Source of the DNA: Pseudomonadota bacterium
GTDB taxonomy: Bacteria > Pseudomonadota > Alphaproteobacteria > Acetobacterales > Acetobacteraceae
Direction: 5' to 3'
Assembly: GCA_021808055.1 (NCBI GenBank)
Contig: JAKBCH010000082.1
Location: forward strand, 1-7,306
DNA length: 7,306 nucleotides
The translations under genes were made by a program, and so were the position numbers. Shown one piece after another: positions 5,385 through 7,306 of the stretch (its first letter is position 1; the number at the start of each line of letters is the position of its first letter). Under the pieces are notes generated by a model. That model had not been told where the DNA came from. It ran no database searches and worked only from the letters and a program-made list of their open reading frames with translations.

Positions 5385-7306
5385 ATGCCCGCCATTACCC
5401 TGCCAGACGGAACCAAACGCTCGTTCGAGATCGCGGTAACGGGCACGGCCATCGCCGCCGCCATCGGGCCTGGCCTCGCCCGCGCGGCCCTGGCCATGGA
5501 GGTGAATGGCAAGCCGATGGACCTTTCACGGGAAATTACCGAGGATGCGTCGGTGAAGTTCATCACCCGCAAGGACGATGCAGCACTTGAAATGATCCGC
5601 CACGATGCTGCGCATGTGCTGGCCGAGGCCGTGCAGGCGCTGTTCCCCGGCACGCAGGTAACCATCGGCCCCTCGATCGAGAACGGCTTTTATTACGATT
5701 TCTATCGCAACGAACCTTTCACCCCCGCGGACCTCCCGGCCATCGAAGGCAAAATGCGCGAGATCATCGCCCGCAACGCCAGTTTCGCCCGCGAGGAATG
5801 GGACCGGCAGGAGGCGATCAAATTCTTTGAAGGCAGGGGCGAGCGTTTCAAGGCCGAGCTGATCCGCGACCTGCCGGAAAGCGAGACCATCACCATCTAC
5901 CGCCAGGGCGAGTGGCTGGATCTGTGCCGTGGCCCGCATATGCGCTCCACCGGCGATATCGGCTCCGGCTTCAAACTGATGAAAACCGCCGGAGCCTATT
6001 GGCGCGGTGATTCCAAAAACCCGATGCTTTCGCGCATCTACGGCACCGCTTGGCGCGACAATAAAGAGCTGGAAGCTTATCTGCACCAGCTTGAGGAAGC
6101 CGAGCGCCGCGACCACCGCAAAATTGGCAAGGAGATGGACCTCTTCCACATTCAGGAAGAAGCCACCGGCAGCATTTTCTGGCACCCGAAAGGCTGGAAG
6201 CTCTACCGCATTGTGGAAGCCTATATCCGCCGCCGCCAGGAAGCAGGCGGGTACGAGGAAGTGCGCACCCCGCAACTGGTGGACCGTAAATTATGGGAGC
6301 TCTCCGGCCATTGGGATAAATACCGCAAGAACATGTTCATCGCCGAGGTGGCGGAGGAAGACACAACCCTCGCCTTGAAGCCAATGAACTGCCCCTGCCA
6401 TGTGCAAATCTTCAACCAGGGCCTGCGCTCTTACCGCGAACTCCCCATCCGCATGGCCGAATTTGGCGCCTGCCACCGCTACGAGCCCTCCGGCGCGCTG
6501 CACGGCATCATGCGCTTGCGCGCCTTCACCCAGGACGACGCGCATATCTTCTGCATGGAAGACCAGATCGCCGACGAGACGGTGAAATTCGTCGCCCTGC
6601 TGGAGAGTGTCTACAAGGATTTCGGCTTCGAGAGCTTCACGGTCAAATTCTCCGACCGCCCGGAGGTTCGCGCCGGGGCGGATGATGTCTGGGACCGAGC
6701 CGAGGGCGCGCTAAAGGCCGCCTGCGAAAAGGCGGGGGTGAATTATACGCTCAACCCAGGCGAGGGCGCGTTTTACGGCCCGAAACTGGAATTCGTGCTG
6801 CGCGACGCCATTGGGCGAGACTGGCAATGCGGCACCATCCAGGTGGATTTCGTGCTGCCCGAGCGGCTAGATGCGGAATATGTCACCTCCGAGAGCAGCC
6901 GTGCGCGCCCGGTGATGCTCCACCGCGCGATCATCGGCAGCTTTGAGCGGTTTCTCGGCATCCTGATCGAGCAATATGCCGGGCGCTTCCCGCTCTGGCT
7001 GGCTCCGACGCAGGCCGTGGTCGCCACCATCGTCTCCGATGCTGATGATTACGCTGCCGAAGTCACGAACACCTTACGCGAAGCCGGGCTGGCGGTGGAG
7101 CTGGACATTTCCAACCAGAAAATCCAGGCGAAAATCCGCGACCATTCCCTGCACCACGTGCCGAATATTTTGGTAGTGGGCCGCAAGGAGGCTGAGGAGC
7201 GCAAGGTGGCCCTGCGCCGCCTCGGCGGTGCCGCGCAGGAAATTCTTACCCTGGAAGAAGCCGTCGCGCTGTTAAAAACCGAAGCCACCCCACCGGATCA
7301 ACGTTC
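5385..7306 (+). CDS. thrS: Threonyl-tRNA synthetase (last codons outside window)
   Basis: Charges tRNA(Thr) with threonine in the cytoplasm. 640 full codons are visible; E. coli ThrRS has 642 residues, so little is missing. Domains run in the standard order: TGS (about 1-62); editing domain with H73 and H77 in RHDAAH and D179, C181, H185 in LDLCRGPH, so serine proofreading residues are intact; class II catalytic core with zinc ligands C336 (MNCPCH), H387 (DDAHIFC) and H513 (MLHRAIIGS) and motif 2 arginine R365 in CHRYEPSG; and an anticodon-binding domain from about 540 ([11 protein letters not shown]). A second cysteine, C338, stands where E. coli has glycine. GAGAGA at 5374-5379 supports the ATG. 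The gene starts 38 bp after the GT9 stop with no terminator or clear promoter between, so read-through is plausible. No operator hairpins like those of enteric thrS are seen. Confidence 0.97.
   Translation, partial: MPAITLPDGTKRSFEIAVTGTAIAAAIGPGLARAALAMEVNGKPMDLSREITEDASVKFITRKDDAALEMIRHDAAHVLAEAVQALFPGTQVTIGPSIENGFYYDFYRNEPFTPADLPAIEGKMREIIARNASFAREEWDRQEAIKFFEGRGERFKAELIRDLPESETITIYRQGEWLDLCRGPHMRSTGDIGSGFKLMKTAGAYWRGDSKNPMLSRIYGTAWRDNKELEAYLHQLEEAERRDHRKIGKEMDLFHIQEEATGSIFWHPKGWKLYRIVEAYIRRRQEAGGYEEVRTPQLVDRKLWELSGHWDKYRKNMFIAEVAEEDTTLALKPMNCPCHVQIFNQGLRSYRELPIRMAEFGACHRYEPSGALHGIMRLRAFTQDDAHIFCMEDQIADETVKFVALLESVYKDFGFESFTVKFSDRPEVRAGADDVWDRAEGALKAACEKAGVNYTLNPGEGAFYGPKLEFVLRDAIGRDWQCGTIQVDFVLPERLDAEYVTSESSRARPVMLHRAIIGSFERFLGILIEQYAGRFPLWLAPTQAVVATIVSDADDYAAEVTNTLREAGLAVELDISNQKIQAKIRDHSLHHVPNILVVGRKEAEERKVALRRLGGAAQEILTLEEAVALLKTEATPPDQR

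Noticed and set aside
5526..6275. A 249-codon minus-strand open frame opposite thrS
   Set aside because: It lies wholly within the thrS editing and catalytic regions, whose conserved residues are all intact on the plus strand.
6384..6401. Second cysteine (C338) beside the catalytic zinc ligand of ThrRS as a possible altered metal site
   Set aside because: The three standard ligands C336, H387 and H513 are present, and I recall the MNCPCH form in other alphaproteobacterial ThrRS proteins, so this looks like lineage variation.
1..7306. CRISPR array, insertion sequence, tRNA/rRNA gene, phage or toxin-antitoxin module
   Set aside because: No spaced repeats, terminal inverted repeats, transposase motifs, cloverleaf sequences or small toxin pairs were found; nearly all DNA is accounted for by seven recognisable genes.

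Overview
The window is a compact stretch of a bacterial chromosome, GC-rich by eye (around 60%). It most likely comes from an alphaproteobacterium. The reasons are the eukaryote-like dimeric NADP isocitrate dehydrogenase, the ~250-residue PyrE with a C-terminal extension, an ABHD10-like hydrolase related to a mitochondrial enzyme, and a ThrRS with the CHRYEPSG form of motif 2. The placement rests on remembered family features, not on a search, and the genus cannot be named.

Layout. Positions 1-838 hold the first 279 codons of icd on the minus strand, cut by the left edge. A 143-bp divergent spacer (839-981) follows. It holds a pair of CAACCC repeats one helical turn apart, a weak icd promoter candidate and a four-codon mini-ORF before pyrE. 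pyrE (982-1728) and an atypical SDR gene (1731-2588) form a two-gene plus-strand unit with a 2-bp gap. A minus-strand alpha/beta hydrolase (2544-3293) meets the SDR gene tail to tail with a 45-bp overlap. Only 35 bp separate its start from a divergent plus-strand unit: a GT4 glycosyltransferase (3329-4465), a GT9 heptosyltransferase-like gene (4465-5346, joined through TAATG) and thrS (5385 to the right edge, 640 codons visible, probably missing only its last few codons).

Roles. icd (TCA cycle), pyrE (UMP synthesis) and thrS (tRNA charging) are housekeeping. The GT4/GT9 pair probably builds a cell-surface glycan, most plausibly LPS core, and may be co-transcribed with thrS. The SDR and hydrolase are family-level calls with unknown substrates.

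No RNA gene, mobile element, CRISPR array, phage gene or convincing terminator is visible, and no gene-free stretch exceeds 143 bp. I see no undescribed multi-gene system. The points worth a second look are the regulatory spacers, the mini-ORF, the convergent overlap, the SDR lacking its usual catalytic pair, and scarce, unevenly placed GANTC sites.
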